Source: Gammaproteobacteria bacterium
GTDB taxonomy: Bacteria > Pseudomonadota > Gammaproteobacteria > Steroidobacterales > Steroidobacteraceae
Direction of reading: 5' to 3'
DNA: 43,053 nt
Assembly (NCBI GenBank): GCA_003164785.1
Contig: PLUE01000020.1
Span: 1-43,053, forward strand
The notes under the pieces were generated by a model that had not been told where the DNA came from, made no database searches, and saw only the letters and a list, made by a program, of their open reading frames with translations. Of the stretch, positions 18,665 through 28,472 are shown piece after piece (the stretch's first letter is position 1; each line of letters begins with the position of its first letter). A program made the position numbers and the translations under genes.

Positions 18665-19579
18665 ATGCTGAATCAAAGAACATTGAAGAATTCGATCCGT
18701 GCCACCGGCGTGGGTCTGCATACGGGCAAGAAGGTGTTGATGACCTTGCGCCCCGCCGGCCCGGACACCGGGATCGTCTTCCGACGCACCGATCTGGCCG
18801 ACAGCGTCGACATCAAGGCGCATGCCGAGAATGTCGGCGACACCACGATGGGGACCACGCTGCAGGCGGGCGAGGTCAAGATTTCGACGGTGGAGCATCT
18901 GCTCTCCGCCCTGGCTGGCCTCGGCATCGACAACGCGCTGGTCGAACTGAGCGCGGGGGAAGTGCCCATCATGGACGGCAGCGCGGGGCCGTTCGTGTTT
19001 TTGCTGCAGTCCGCCGGCATCGAGGAGCAGAAGGCGCCCAAGCGCTTCATCCGCATCCTCGAGAGCCTGCAAGTCGACGACGGCGACAAGTGGGCGCGCT
19101 TCGATCCGTACGACGGGTTCAAGGTGAATTTCCAGATCGAATTCAACCATCCGACGTTCAAGAAGCATTCGCAAACCGCCACCATGGATTTTTCGACCAC
19201 CTCGTTTCTGCGCGAGGTCAGCCGCGCCCGGACGTTCGGATTCGTGCGTGATCTGGAGAGCCTGCGCTCGCGCAACCTGGCGCTCGGCGGCAACATGGAT
19301 AATGCGATCGTGCTCGACGATTACCGGGTGCTCAACGAGGATGGCCTGCGCTACGAAGATGAATTCGTGAAGCACAAGATCCTCGACGCGATCGGGGATT
19401 TATATCTGCTCGGGCACAGCCTCATCGGCGAGTTCAGCGGCTACAAGTCGGGTCACGCACTCAACAACAAGCTGCTGCGAACGTTGATCGCCAAGCAAAG
19501 CGCCTGGAAGGAAGTGACGTTCGAGAGCTTGAAGGATGCGCCGATTTCGTACGTGGAGGCGGCGGCGGCGAGGGTTTGA
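18665..19579 (+). CDS. lpxC: UDP-3-O-acyl-N-acetylglucosamine deacetylase LpxC
   Basis: Zinc-dependent deacetylase performing the committed step of lipid A synthesis. The 304-aa product is the typical length and starts [11 protein letters not shown]. The zinc ligands fit known numbering: H78 in [10 protein letters not shown]237 and D241 in HKILDAIGD; catalytic H264 lies in SGHALNNKL. The [10 protein letters not shown] and [13 protein letters not shown] motifs are also present. It lies 146 bp after ftsZ, behind a probable terminator. The C-terminus (YVEAAAARV) is Ala-rich; the FtsH-recognition tail known from E. coli LpxC is not obviously conserved. Confidence 0.98.
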   Translation: MLNQRTLKNSIRATGVGLHTGKKVLMTLRPAGPDTGIVFRRTDLADSVDIKAHAENVGDTTMGTTLQAGEVKISTVEHLLSALAGLGIDNALVELSAGEVPIMDGSAGPFVFLLQSAGIEEQKAPKRFIRILESLQVDDGDKWARFDPYDGFKVNFQIEFNHPTFKKHSQTATMDFSTTSFLREVSRARTFGFVRDLESLRSRNLALGGNMDNAIVLDDYRVLNEDGLRYEDEFVKHKILDAIGDLYLLGHSLIGEFSGYKSGHALNNKLLRTLIAKQSAWKEVTFESLKDAPISYVEAAAARV

Positions 19580-19599
19580 AGGGGATCAATCCCACGGAT

Positions 19600-19923
19600 T
19601 TACGCCCGAGGCGGGATGACCTTGATCCGGACCTTCTGCAGTTCGACGTTCATCGAAGTGCCCACACGCGTCCTCAGGTCATCGGTGACATACCGTAGCC
19701 GCGCGGCCCAGGGGGCACCGGCGACACCCAGGGTGAGGCAAGCTTCCTCGATACCCGCGGTCATCACGGCATCCGCCAGCTTGGGCGGCAGGGCGGCCTT
19801 CACATGCTCCAAAGCGACGTTTCGCTCCAGACTCTTCGTTTTGAGGTCCGAAAGTCGTTTGCCACCTATCCTCAACAACTCGTTGATACTTTTGGGTTTG
19901 TGCATTCCGAACGTTGCCCGCAC
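19600..19923 (-). CDS. dciA: DciA-like (DUF721) protein
   Basis: Small 107-aa protein of the DUF721/DciA family. DciA proteins are the replicative-helicase operators of bacteria that lack DnaC/DnaI-type loaders. Seen here: a basic N-terminus (MHKPKSINELLRIGGKRLSDLKTKS) and a compact domain with the family-typical APWAARLRYVTDDLRTRV segment. Its location between lpxC and the M23-secA pair is a familiar context in gammaproteobacteria. It is antisense to both neighbours. The start is uncertain: GTG at 19923 or ATG at 19905 (101 aa, MHKPKS). No strong Shine-Dalgarno decides between them. Confidence 0.8.
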   Translation of the reverse strand: MRATFGMHKPKSINELLRIGGKRLSDLKTKSLERNVALEHVKAALPPKLADAVMTAGIEEACLTLGVAGAPWAARLRYVTDDLRTRVGTSMNVELQKVRIKVIPPRA

Positions 19924-20059
19924 CGTGAATCCGCGCCCTCAAGGGATGCGGAAATCCTTGTTTTGCCTCACCTTATTCTGCATAGTTTACGCCCTTTGAT
20001 CCCCAAGCCTTAGCCTTAGGAGGTAGACCTCAGATGACGGCGTTGGAGCGAATTTCCCT

Positions 20060-20980
20060 ATGAATGTCATTTTCGTCGGCCGCAAAACGAGCCGTATCAA
20101 ACAATTGGACCTCCGCCATCCGCTCGTCGTGGCGGCTGCGCTTGCGATCGTCGGCTGTATCGTCGGTGGTGCGTTCTCGATCGGCGTGGGTCTCGGCTCC
20201 CGCCATCGGGGCCCGAATCCCATCGATCAACTGGGCAACTGGTCGGCCGAACTCTTGCATCAAAAGGCCCAGGTCGAGGACGTGCGGCGGGTGCTGCAGG
20301 AGAAGGTCAACGCCCTCGCGATGCGCGTGGGTCAGATGAACGCCAATGTCATCCGTCTCGATGCGCTGGGCAAGCGCTTGACCCGCATGGCCAATTTGAA
20401 CGACGGCGAGTTCGATTTCGGCAATCCGCCGGCGTTGGGCGGCGAGAGTGCGGACGGTCAGCCGGCGCAGATCCCGAATCTGACCGCGATGGTCGATGAT
20501 TTGCAGAATCAATTGTCGAGCCGCGAGCAGCAACTGGGGGTTTTGGAGACGCTGATCCTGACCCGGGAGCTCAACAAACAGGTCTATCCGGAAGGTCGGC
20601 CGGTGGAGCAGGGGTTCATCTCGTCGTATTTCGGTACCCGGGCCGATCCCTTTACCGGGTATTCTGCAGTGCACAAGGGCCTTGATTTTGCCAGTCCCGA
20701 GGGCACCAAGGTGTCTTCGGTGGCGGCGGGATTGGTGACCTTCGCCGGCGAGCGGCCCGGGTACGGCCAGATGATCGAGATCAATCACGGCAACGGCCTG
20801 GCCACCCGGTATTGCCACAGCGAAAAGCTGCTGGTGAAGCAGGGCGACATGGTCCGCAAGGGTCAGGAGGTCGCGTTGATCGGGTCTACCGGCCATTCGA
20901 CCGGTCCGCACCTGCATTTCGAGGTGCTGAAGGATGGTGTCCAGGTCGACCCGCTGCGCTTCATCGGCGAGGAGCGCTGA
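20060..20980 (+). CDS. M23 family (LytM-type) metallopeptidase, membrane-anchored
   Basis: Likely peptidoglycan endopeptidase or divisome-associated LytM factor. The 306-aa protein has an N-terminal transmembrane helix (about residues 22-45), a helical coiled-coil-prone region with many Gln and Leu (about 65-180), and a C-terminal M23 domain. The zinc-site motifs are present: HKGLDF (HxxxD) and HLHFEV (HxH), plus the upstream His in [12 protein letters not shown], so an active enzyme is expected. It belongs to the LytM protein commonly found next to secA. A GGAG (20045-20048) precedes the ATG by 11 nt. The gap to dciA is divergent. Confidence 0.9.
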   Translation: MNVIFVGRKTSRIKQLDLRHPLVVAAALAIVGCIVGGAFSIGVGLGSRHRGPNPIDQLGNWSAELLHQKAQVEDVRRVLQEKVNALAMRVGQMNANVIRLDALGKRLTRMANLNDGEFDFGNPPALGGESADGQPAQIPNLTAMVDDLQNQLSSREQQLGVLETLILTRELNKQVYPEGRPVEQGFISSYFGTRADPFTGYSAVHKGLDFASPEGTKVSSVAAGLVTFAGERPGYGQMIEINHGNGLATRYCHSEKLLVKQGDMVRKGQEVALIGSTGHSTGPHLHFEVLKDGVQVDPLRFIGEER

Positions 20981-20999
20981 CAGACGGTAGGCGCGGGGT

Positions 21000-21016
21000 G
21001 AAGGCTACGAGCCTTC
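21000..21016. other. Perfect hairpin between the M23 gene and secA
   Basis: GAAGGCT-acg-AGCCTTC forms a perfect 7-bp stem 20 bp after the M23 stop. No T-run follows (ATTGGGTG), so it may stabilise the 3' end of the upstream message or terminate weakly rather than act as a standard intrinsic terminator. Confidence 0.4.
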
Positions 21017-21086
21017 ATTGGGTGCCGGGCGACTCACCGCCCCCGGCCGCGCTAGACGGTACATACCGCCTCTCGTGTGAAACGAG

Positions 21087-21115
21087 TTCCCGGCTTTCGG
21101 GTCTATCCGTACAAT
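21087..21115 (+). promoter_or_regulatory. Candidate secA promoter
   Basis: TACAAT (21110-21115) is a five-of-six match to the -10 consensus. TTCCCG (21087-21092), 17 bp upstream, is a poor -35. Expected start is near 21122, just before the AAGGA ribosome binding site at 21128-21132, giving a leader of about 20 nt. There is no secM-like ORF in this gap, so SecM-type translational control of secA is not evident. Confidence 0.45.
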
Positions 21116-21141
21116 ACGCAGTTTTTCAAGGACTCCCCCTC

Positions 21142-23943
21142 GTGTGGAAGCTTCTGACTCAAGTTTTTGGCAGCCGTAACCAGCGCCTCGTCAAGGAATT
21201 GACCCGCACGGTCGCGGCCATCAATGGATTCGAGCCCAGCGTCGCTGCGCTGACGGACGAGCAATTCCCGGACAAGACGCGGGAATTGAAGGCCCGATTT
21301 GCCGCGGGAACCTCGCTGGACGATCTCGTTCCGGAGGCGTTTGCGCTGGTGCGTGAGGCCTCGCGCCGCAAACTGGGACTGCGCCATTTCGACGCGCAGC
21401 TCATCGGCGGGCTGGCGTTGCACTCCGGCAAGATCGCCGAGATGCGCACGGGCGAAGGCAAGACCTTGATGGCCACCTTGCCGGCGTACCTCAACGCCCT
21501 CAGCGGCGACGGTGTGCACGTGGTGACGGTCAACGAGTACCTGGCGCAACGCGACTCCGACTGGATGGCGCCGGTGTTCCGATTTCTGGGACTCGCAGTG
21601 GGCGTCATCAAGAACGCGCAATCGTCGGATGAAAAGCGTGCCGCGTACGCGTGCGACATCACCTACGGGACCAACAACGAGTTCGGCTTCGATTACCTGC
21701 GTGACAACCTCGCCTTTCGGTTGGAGGACCGGGCGCAGCGCAAGCTGTCCTTCGCCATCATCGACGAAGTCGACTCGATCCTGATCGACGAAGCACGTAC
21801 GCCGTTGATCATTTCCGGCCCGGCCGAAGAGAGCACCGAGCTCTATCTCAAGATCAATACGTTGATTCCGCGGCTCATCAAGCAGAAGGATGAAAACGGT
21901 CCCGGCGATTACGCCGTCGATGAGAAATCGAAACAGGCGACGCTGACCGAAGACGGCCACCAAAAGGTCGAAGAATTGATGGCGGAACAGGGACTGCTGC
22001 GCGAAGGCGAGAGTCTGTACGACGCCACCAACATCCGGCTGATGCATCACTTGAACGCGGCGCTGCGGGCGCATTCCTTGTACAAGCGCGACGGCGAGTA
22101 CATCGTGCGCAACGGCGAAGTCATCATCGTCGACGAGTTCACCGGCCGCACCATGCAAGGTCGGCGCTGGTCGGATGGCCTGCATCAGGCCGTCGAGGCG
22201 AAGGAAGGTGTGAAAGTTCGCGAGGAGAACCAGACGGTTGCCTCGATCACCTTCCAGAACTTCTTCCGTCTGTATTCCAAGCTGTCCGGCATGACCGGCA
22301 CGGCCGATACGGAAGCCTTCGAATTCCAGCAGATCTACGGACTGGAAGTGGTCGTGATCCCGACCCACAAGCCCATGATCCGCAAGGACAAGTCCGACCT
22401 GGTGTTCCTCTCCGAGCAGGACAAGTTTCAGGCCATCCTCGAGGATATCGAGGATTGCGTGAAGCGGGGCCAGCCCGTGCTGGTGGGCACGACGTCGATC
22501 GAGACGTCGGAGCGTCTGGCGAAACTTCTGGCGGGCGCCAAGATCCCCCACGAGGTGCTGAACGCCAAGCAGCACGAGCGCGAGGCCCATATCGTGGCCG
22601 AAGCGGGACGGCCCGGGGCCATCACGGTCGCCACCAACATGGCCGGTCGCGGCACCGACATCGTGTTGGGCGGCAGCCCGCAGACGCAGATCGATGCGAT
22701 GGAGAGTGCTCCGGACGAAGCGCAGCTGAAGCAGATCCACGAGGACTGGCGCAAGCGGCACGAAGAAGTGCTGGCGGCCGGCGGCTTGCATATCATCGGC
22801 ACCGAACGCCACGAATCACGGCGCATCGACAACCAGTTGCGCGGTCGATCGGGCCGGCAGGGTGACCCGGGTTCCAGCCGGTTCTACCTGTCGCTCGAGG
22901 ACAATTTGATGCGCATCTTCGGCGATCCGACCCGCATGAAGGCGCTCATGACCCGGGTGGGCATGAAGGCCGGCGAGGCGATCGAGAGTGGCATGCTGAC
23001 CCGGCAGATCGAGCGCGCGCAGCGGCGCGTCGAGCAGCACAATTTCGATGCCCGCAAGCAATTGCTGGAATACGACGACGTGGCGAACGATCAGCGGCGG
23101 GTGATCTACCAGCAGCGCACGGATCTCATGAGCGCGGAGGACGTTGCCGAAGCGGTCAAAGGCATTCGCGAAGAGGTCGTGGCCCAGCTGGTGGATCAGT
23201 ACGTTCCCGGCGGCGCGGCGGAGGATCAGTGGGACGTCCCGGGCTTGATGCATGCGGTGGAGCGCGACTTCGGTCCGGCCTTGGCCGTAGATGCGTGGGT
23301 CAAGGCCGAAACGGCGGGCGACGGTTCCGGGCTCAAGAAGAAGCTTTTGGAGGCGCTCGAAGAGGTCTATTCGCAGAAAGAGATCAGTGTCGGTCCGCAG
23401 GTGATGCGCTACATCGAAAAAGAAGTGATGTTGCGCACCCTCGATCAGCATTGGCGCGAGCATCTGGCCGCCATGGACTACATGCGCCAGGGCATTTATC
23501 TGCGCAGCTATGCGCAGAAGAACCCGAAGCAGGAATACAAGCGCGAGGCCTTCGAGCTGTTCTCGGCCATGCTGGACCGCATCAAGTTCGATACCGTGAC
23601 CACGGTGTCGAAGATCCAGGTGCGCAGTCAGGACGAGATCGAGCGGGAGGAACTGGAGCGCCAGCAACGTCTGGCCCGGGCCCTGCAGATGCAGCATGCC
23701 GATGCCGTGTCGCCCATTCAGGCGCCCGGCGGGTTCGACGAGCGGTCCGGCCCCGATGGTGGTGGCCCGGTCGGCTTCGGGCCCGGCGGCGGCTCCCTGG
23801 TGGCGGATCCGGCCGAAGCCGGTCCGATCGCGACGCCTTTCGTGCGTGAGATGCCCAAGGTGGGGCGGAACGAACTGTGCCCCTGCGGCTCGGGCAAGAA
23901 GTTCAAGCACTGTCACGGCGCGCTGCAACAAGCGAACGGTTGA
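21142..23943 (+). CDS. secA: Preprotein translocase ATPase SecA
   Basis: Motor ATPase that drives preproteins through SecYEG. The 933-aa protein begins [15 protein letters not shown], matching the family N-terminus, which supports the GTG at 21142; AAGGA lies 9 nt upstream. Walker A is MRTGEGKTL, Walker B is [15 protein letters not shown], and the second helicase domain contains [14 protein letters not shown] and [15 protein letters not shown]. After a Gly/Pro-rich linker the protein ends with the zinc-binding [14 protein letters not shown] that also contacts SecB. The open frame extends upstream to 20812 inside the M23 gene and is not used. The stop overlaps the probable start of the next gene. 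Confidence 0.97.
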   Translation: MWKLLTQVFGSRNQRLVKELTRTVAAINGFEPSVAALTDEQFPDKTRELKARFAAGTSLDDLVPEAFALVREASRRKLGLRHFDAQLIGGLALHSGKIAEMRTGEGKTLMATLPAYLNALSGDGVHVVTVNEYLAQRDSDWMAPVFRFLGLAVGVIKNAQSSDEKRAAYACDITYGTNNEFGFDYLRDNLAFRLEDRAQRKLSFAIIDEVDSILIDEARTPLIISGPAEESTELYLKINTLIPRLIKQKDENGPGDYAVDEKSKQATLTEDGHQKVEELMAEQGLLREGESLYDATNIRLMHHLNAALRAHSLYKRDGEYIVRNGEVIIVDEFTGRTMQGRRWSDGLHQAVEAKEGVKVREENQTVASITFQNFFRLYSKLSGMTGTADTEAFEFQQIYGLEVVVIPTHKPMIRKDKSDLVFLSEQDKFQAILEDIEDCVKRGQPVLVGTTSIETSERLAKLLAGAKIPHEVLNAKQHEREAHIVAEAGRPGAITVATNMAGRGTDIVLGGSPQTQIDAMESAPDEAQLKQIHEDWRKRHEEVLAAGGLHIIGTERHESRRIDNQLRGRSGRQGDPGSSRFYLSLEDNLMRIFGDPTRMKALMTRVGMKAGEAIESGMLTRQIERAQRRVEQHNFDARKQLLEYDDVANDQRRVIYQQRTDLMSAEDVAEAVKGIREEVVAQLVDQYVPGGAAEDQWDVPGLMHAVERDFGPALAVDAWVKAETAGDGSGLKKKLLEALEEVYSQKEISVGPQVMRYIEKEVMLRTLDQHWREHLAAMDYMRQGIYLRSYAQKNPKQEYKREAFELFSAMLDRIKFDTVTTVSKIQVRSQDEIEREELERQQRLARALQMQHADAVSPIQAPGGFDERSGPDGGGPVGFGPGGGSLVADPAEAGPIATPFVREMPKVGRNELCPCGSGKKFKHCHGALQQANG

Positions 23944-24425
23944 CCGAATCAGGCGAAGTTAAGAAGACCGTCCACGTCGTTGCCGCCGCGGTGACCGACG
24001 CGACGGGGCGGGTTTTGATCGCCCAGCGCCCGCCAGGGAAGGTACTGGCGGGGAGTTGGGAGTTTCCGGGGGGCAAGGTCGAGCCGGGGGAGACCCGGGT
24101 GCAGGCGCTGGCTCGCGAGCTCCTGGAGGAACTCGGCATCACACTCACCGGGCAGCCGCGGCCGTTGATGCGGTTGCGGCATAGCTATCCGTTTGGCGAC
24201 GTGCTCATCGACATGTGGGTGGTCACGAGGTATAGCGGGGAACCGGTCGGTTTGGACGGGCAGGCGTTGCGGTGGTGCACGGTTGAGGAGCTGGAGACGG
24301 CGGAGATGCTGGCGGCGGATCAGCCGATCGTCGCTGCCCTGCGCCTGAACCTTTCCCTCCATGGCCAGGGCGATAGCTTGGATGATGCCGGGATGCCCGG
24401 CGCAGGCGGCAGCCGCACGCCGTAA
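23940..24425 (+). CDS. mutT: MutT-type Nudix hydrolase (probable 8-oxo-dGTP diphosphatase)
   Basis: Sanitises the nucleotide pool by hydrolysing 8-oxo-dGTP. The Nudix box [24 protein letters not shown] is complete (G-x5-E-x7-REL-x-EE-x-G-I). The protein opens with [24 protein letters not shown] and ends with an [10 protein letters not shown] block, as in MutT. Start: the only ATG in frame is at 23877, deep inside secA; TTG at 23940 overlaps the secA stop (TTGA) and puts 8 residues before KKTVHVV, giving 161 aa. The TTG call is inference from position. The final 20 residues (Gly/Pro-rich) are not typical. It converges with the next gene. Confidence 0.88.
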   Translation: MTESGEVKKTVHVVAAAVTDATGRVLIAQRPPGKVLAGSWEFPGGKVEPGETRVQALARELLEELGITLTGQPRPLMRLRHSYPFGDVLIDMWVVTRYSGEPVGLDGQALRWCTVEELETAEMLAADQPIVAALRLNLSLHGQGDSLDDAGMPGAGGSRTP

Positions 24426-24459
24426 GAGGGCGGGCGTCAACGTCGGGGCGGCGGGAGTG

Positions 24460-26718
24460 TCAACGCTTGAGGCTGTCGTCGAAGAAACGCTCGATCGTCG
24501 CATAGGCGTGACGGCCGTCGTGCTGCCGGAGCAGACCGTGTTTCGCCCCGGGATAGACCATCACGTCGAATGGCTTGCCCAAATCCTGCAATCTTCGAAA
24601 CAACTTCGTGCTGTTGAGAAACAGGACGTTGTCGTCGGCCATGCCATGGATCACCAACAGCTTCCCTTTGAGATCGCCGGCGTACGGGAGAACCGAACTT
24701 GCGGCATAGCCGGCCGCATTGTCCTGCGGGCGGCCAAGGTAGCGCTCCGTGTAATGCGTGTCATACAGGCTCCAGTCCGTGACCGGTGCGCCGGCGACGC
24801 CTGCGCGGAACACGTCGGGCGCCTTGAACATCAACATCAGGGTCATGTAACCGCCGTAGCTCCAGCCCCAGACGCCGATGCGGGAGGCGTCGACGAAGGG
24901 CTGCGAGCCCAGCCAGCGCGCACCCAATACCTGGTCCGCGACCTCCGCTTCGCCGAGCCGCTCGTGGATCGGCGCCTGGAATGCCGTCCCGCGCGATGCA
25001 CTGCCGCGATTGTCGAGCTGGAATACCACGTAACCCGCGCGCGTCAATATTTGCGTGAAGGAACTGCCCGTCCAGCTGTCCGTCACGCGTTGGGTGCCGG
25101 GTCCGCCGTATACCTCGACGATGGCCGGGTAGTGGTGTGAGGCATCGAAGTGCAAAGGTTTGAACAATCGATAGTGGAGCAGCTGACCATCCGAGGCCTT
25201 GAGAGTCCCAAATTCGGGCACCGCGTTGTCGGCGCGGTAGGACGCATCGGGATGCTGCTCGTTCAGCGCATTTTCCAGCAGATAGGTCATCAACTTGCCG
25301 TCCCGGTCATGCAGGCCGACCTGGGGCGTCTGTTCCGTGCTGTTGAAGTTGTCGACATAGAACTTCGCGTCCGGCGACATGGTGATGCTGTGAATTCCTG
25401 ATCGTTGCGAGATCCGGGTCGTCCTGTGAGGATCGTCCGTGTCCAGCGACGCGCGATAGAGCTGCCGCTCGATGGCTCCCGCTTCAGTCGAGGCGAAGTA
25501 CACCAGGCGATGGGACTCATCCACGGCCTTGATGGCGCGCGCCCTGAAGTCGTCCACGTTCCATTCGCCGGCCGTCAGCCGTCTCTTGAGATGGCCGTCA
25601 TAATCGTACAGGTACAAGTGCTGGTAGCCGTCGCGCATCGACGCCCAAATGAATTCCCGCGACCGCTTCAGGAACGTCAGCTCGTCATTGAGTTCGATCC
25701 ACGTCGGGCTGGTCTCCGACAACACGACCCGGCTCCGTCCCGTGGCAATGTCGACCAGCAGCAGGTCCAGGCGGTGCTGATCGCGGGATTCTCGTTGAAC
25801 GGCCAGTGTTTTCCCGTCCGGCAGCCAATTTACCCGGGCGAGATAGATGTCGGTGTTCGCCCCCAAATCGACGAACGTCGTGGCACCGGTTGCGACGTCC
25901 GCAACGCCGAGGCGCACCAGCACGTTGGGACCGCCCGCGACGGGATAGCGCTGGTCGAAGGTGGCCACGTTGTCCGCGGCAATTTCGAATCGTTGCGTCA
26001 CCTTGACGGGAGTTTCGTCCACACGCACGAAGGCGACGTGTTGGTCGTCCGGAGCCCACCAATAGCCCGTGCTGCGATCCATCTCTTCCTGGGCGACGAA
26101 TTCCGCCATGCCGTTCTTGATCGGTCCCACCCCGTCGCTGGTCAGCGCCTTCTCCGTCCGAAGGGACAGATCGTAGGCATAGAGGTTCTGATCGCGCACG
26201 TAGGCCACGTACCCACCTTTCGGCGAAACGGTCGCGTCGGTGGCGAAGCCCTGGGAGTGTGTGATCTTGGTCAATGCCTCGTTCGCCGGCGCGGTCAGGT
26301 CGTAGTAATAGATCTCCCCGCCGAGCGGAAACAACAGGGCGCGACCGGAGGGCGCGAACGAGTATTCCAGGATCCCGGACAGGGCGGCGGTTCGCTGGCG
26401 TTCGCGCCGGCTCAACTCTTCGTTGGACAGGGTTTCATGGACGGACGCGAGCACCGATGAGTCCACCAGCAGCCGCGCACGGGCGTCGTGAATATTGTAT
26501 TCCCACAGGTCGAGACGGTCCTTGTCACCCGGTTTGCCCTGCAGGTAGGTGACGCGCGAGCCATCGGGCGCCACCTGCATCCCTAAGGCGGTCGGGCCGG
26601 ACAAGGCCGGCGCGTCGAACAATCGATCGATGGTCAGTTCGGCGGCGTGCGACGTGGCGACCGCGCAGGCGACGAGGGCGGGCGCCAGGTAACGCCTTGG
26701 CTTGCGCGATTCGGTCAT
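24460..26718 (-). CDS. Dipeptidyl peptidase IV-like serine protease (S9B), secreted
   Basis: Prolyl oligopeptidase-family protease expected to release N-terminal X-Pro dipeptides in the periplasm or outside. From the ATG at 26718 it has 752 aa: a signal peptide (basic start, hydrophobic LAPALVACAVA, cleavage near SHAA), an eight-bladed propeller-type N-terminal region with the double-Glu motif QEEMDRSTGYWW that holds the substrate amino terminus, and an alpha/beta hydrolase domain. The catalytic triad is visible: Ser in GWSYGGY, Asp in ADDNV, His in KHGL. The open frame continues 33 codons upstream, but those residues precede the signal peptide. It is last in the minus-strand run and converges on mutT with a 34-bp gap. 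Confidence 0.93.
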   Translation of the reverse strand: MTESRKPRRYLAPALVACAVATSHAAELTIDRLFDAPALSGPTALGMQVAPDGSRVTYLQGKPGDKDRLDLWEYNIHDARARLLVDSSVLASVHETLSNEELSRRERQRTAALSGILEYSFAPSGRALLFPLGGEIYYYDLTAPANEALTKITHSQGFATDATVSPKGGYVAYVRDQNLYAYDLSLRTEKALTSDGVGPIKNGMAEFVAQEEMDRSTGYWWAPDDQHVAFVRVDETPVKVTQRFEIAADNVATFDQRYPVAGGPNVLVRLGVADVATGATTFVDLGANTDIYLARVNWLPDGKTLAVQRESRDQHRLDLLLVDIATGRSRVVLSETSPTWIELNDELTFLKRSREFIWASMRDGYQHLYLYDYDGHLKRRLTAGEWNVDDFRARAIKAVDESHRLVYFASTEAGAIERQLYRASLDTDDPHRTTRISQRSGIHSITMSPDAKFYVDNFNSTEQTPQVGLHDRDGKLMTYLLENALNEQHPDASYRADNAVPEFGTLKASDGQLLHYRLFKPLHFDASHHYPAIVEVYGGPGTQRVTDSWTGSSFTQILTRAGYVVFQLDNRGSASRGTAFQAPIHERLGEAEVADQVLGARWLGSQPFVDASRIGVWGWSYGGYMTLMLMFKAPDVFRAGVAGAPVTDWSLYDTHYTERYLGRPQDNAAGYAASSVLPYAGDLKGKLLVIHGMADDNVLFLNSTKLFRRLQDLGKPFDVMVYPGAKHGLLRQHDGRHAYATIERFFDDSLKR

Positions 26719-26779
26719 GGCGGGGTTAAACCAACCCAGCCCGTGACCAACGGTCCAGCCAGAATTCACGATGCATGTG

Positions 26780-26974
26780 TCAAGAGTCGCCGGCCGTGTC
26801 TCGGTGAGACTCCTCACCCGCGTCTGGAGACTCGTCGGGGATTTTATGCTGCTCCGTCAGCCAGGCGCCGAGATCGACCAATCGACAGCGGTCGCTGCAG
26901 AAGGGCCGGTAGAGCGATTCCGATGACCACTCCACCGACCGACGACACGTGGGACATTTCACCATGGTGGCCAT
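26780..26974 (-). CDS. yacG: DNA gyrase inhibitor YacG (zinc-binding)
   Basis: Small zinc protein of the YacG family; the E. coli protein binds GyrB and inhibits DNA gyrase. The 64-aa product has the four zinc cysteines as CPTC (CxxC) near the N-terminus and CSDRC (CxxxC) about 15 residues later, followed by [17 protein letters not shown], which matches the family closely. The start may be ATG 26974 or ATG 26965 (MVKCPTC). It lies 18 bp downstream of zapD, the usual coaE-zapD-yacG order. Confidence 0.93.
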   Translation of the reverse strand: MATMVKCPTCRRSVEWSSESLYRPFCSDRCRLVDLGAWLTEQHKIPDESPDAGEESHRDTAGDS

Positions 26975-26992
26975 TCTTACGAACCTTGGCCA

Positions 26993-27799
26993 CTATGCGC
27001 AGCAGGTCAAGAGGAAGGGCACGTCCGTGTCCACATGAATGGGCCGGCTCGCAGCGCTCGACCATTGCAGGAAGCGAATGGTGCAGCGGTGGCCGCTGCC
27101 GCTGATCTCCGGAAACAAATCGCTGTTCGGGGGCATGGTCACGCGCACCAGCTGGCAGGGATTCTCGCGATCGAACTGCAATTGGAAAATGCCGCCGCTC
27201 GCGGTTTCCTGTTTGCGTTTGGCGTTCTGGCGCGTGATCCACAGGAGTTCGGCGATGCTGTCGCACAGGGGTCTGATGAGCGCCAGCCAGGAATTGAATT
27301 CCGCAGTGCGGACATCCGCGGGACGTGTGAGCCAAAAACAATAGTCCGGCAGATCGAAATCGCAGGTGCCGCCGGGTATGGCGCTGCGGTGCTTGATGGC
27401 GCTCAGAAACTCCGAATCGCGCAGGGGCGTCATATAATTACCGCCCACCGTGGACAGCTCGTCGCGCATTTTCAGGAGGTTGGACATCAGGGACTTCAGC
27501 CGGCTCGGGTCCACGCCGGTTTTGGTCTGGAATTCCTTGAGTACGTTGACGTTTCTCTCGAGTTCCTTGAGGACTTCGCTGCGCGAGTCGCCGCGGGCGG
27601 TGATGGCGAGAATCTCCAGGAGGCTGGTCACCGCCGACCGGGTGCTCCAGGGATTGGGGAAATCCGCATGATAGGAAGCCTGGGTATAGAGAAATTCCAT
27701 GCGCAAAAACGTGCGCATACGCTCGTTCAGGGGTTGTTCGTACGTGACCGGAGCCAATTCCGGCTCGGCGTCGGTTCGTGGATCGAGGTAGGAGTTCAT
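26993..27799 (-). CDS. zapD: Cell division protein ZapD (FtsZ-associated)
   Basis: Cytosolic FtsZ-binding protein that bundles FtsZ filaments through their C-terminal peptide. From ATG 27799 the product has 268 aa. It has the family start EQPLNERMRTFLRMEFLYTQ, a helical N-terminal domain, and a beta-rich C-terminal domain ending in VDTDVPFLLTCCA. The frame could also start at TTG 27817, adding six residues; the ATG has a close AGGG. It sits between coaE and yacG as in other gammaproteobacteria, and co-occurs here with ftsZ, its partner. Confidence 0.93.
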   Translation of the reverse strand: MNSYLDPRTDAEPELAPVTYEQPLNERMRTFLRMEFLYTQASYHADFPNPWSTRSAVTSLLEILAITARGDSRSEVLKELERNVNVLKEFQTKTGVDPSRLKSLMSNLLKMRDELSTVGGNYMTPLRDSEFLSAIKHRSAIPGGTCDFDLPDYCFWLTRPADVRTAEFNSWLALIRPLCDSIAELLWITRQNAKRKQETASGGIFQLQFDRENPCQLVRVTMPPNSDLFPEISGSGHRCTIRFLQWSSAASRPIHVDTDVPFLLTCCA

Positions 27800-27854
27800 G
27801 TCCCTATTCTGAGCCAAGGCCGGCCCCAGGGTAAACCTTGGATTTCAGTTAAAT

Positions 27855-28469
27855 TCAGCCGGGGCCCGCCGCAGCCATTTTTAGGTATCGGGCGTGGAGG
27901 TCGTCGACCGCCTGCCACAGCTCGGAAACGGTCCCTACGTTCAGAATTACATCATCCGCCACTTGCAGTCGATTTTCACGGCTGGTCTGAGCTGCGAGGA
28001 TGGCCTGCGCCTGCTCCGCGGACACGCCGTCACGCCGCATGACGCGTTGCCGCTGGAGGTCCTCGGGCACGTCCACCACCAAAATCCGGTCAACGCGATC
28101 GATTGCGCCGCCTTCAACCAGCAGGGGTATGGCCATGACGATGTAAGGGCCGGCCGACGTGTGGGCGCGCTGCTCCATATCGGCCCGAATCAAGGGGTGC
28201 AAGATGGCTTCCAACTCGCGGCGGCGGTCGGGATCGGCGAAGATCAAGTGACGGAGGGCGCGGCGGTCCAGCTCGCCATCGGCGATCAGCAAGCCGGTGC
28301 CGAACTTGTCGACCACTGCGGCGAGCCCCGGCATGCCCGGCGCCACCACAGTCCTGGCCGACTCGTCGGCGTCTATGACCGGTATCCCCAGTTCCACGAA
28401 CCGATGAGCGACCGTGGTCTTGCCGCTCGCGATGCCGCCCGTGAGTCCGATGCGCAGCCGGCGTGCCAT
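27855..28469 (-). CDS. coaE: Dephospho-CoA kinase CoaE
   Basis: Last step of coenzyme A synthesis: phosphorylates the 3'-OH of dephospho-CoA. The 204-aa P-loop kinase has RIGLTGGIASGKTTVA (residues about 6-21), IDADESAR for substrate binding, LHPLIR, IPLLVEGGAIDRVDRILVVDVP and the QRVMRRDGVSAEQAQAILAAQ lid region. Three bases separate it from the pilD stop, so it is co-transcribed with the pilus genes, a conserved pilD-coaE link. Confidence 0.97.
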   Translation of the reverse strand: MARRLRIGLTGGIASGKTTVAHRFVELGIPVIDADESARTVVAPGMPGLAAVVDKFGTGLLIADGELDRRALRHLIFADPDRRRELEAILHPLIRADMEQRAHTSAGPYIVMAIPLLVEGGAIDRVDRILVVDVPEDLQRQRVMRRDGVSAEQAQAILAAQTSRENRLQVADDVILNVGTVSELWQAVDDLHARYLKMAAAGPG

Positions 28470-28472
28470 GCG

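Noticed and set aside
20981..21141. secM-like arrest peptide gene upstream of secA
   Set aside because: No start codon with signal peptide and arrest-like motif is present; the secA frame is open here but lacks family similarity.
24426..24459. Bidirectional terminator at the mutT / protease convergence
   Set aside because: The 34-bp gap is GC-rich with a repeated GTCAACG but shows no stem followed by a T-run.
24361..25140. Plus-strand open frame opposite the DPP IV-like gene
   Set aside because: Shadow of the catalytic domain coding region; no start signal or domain.
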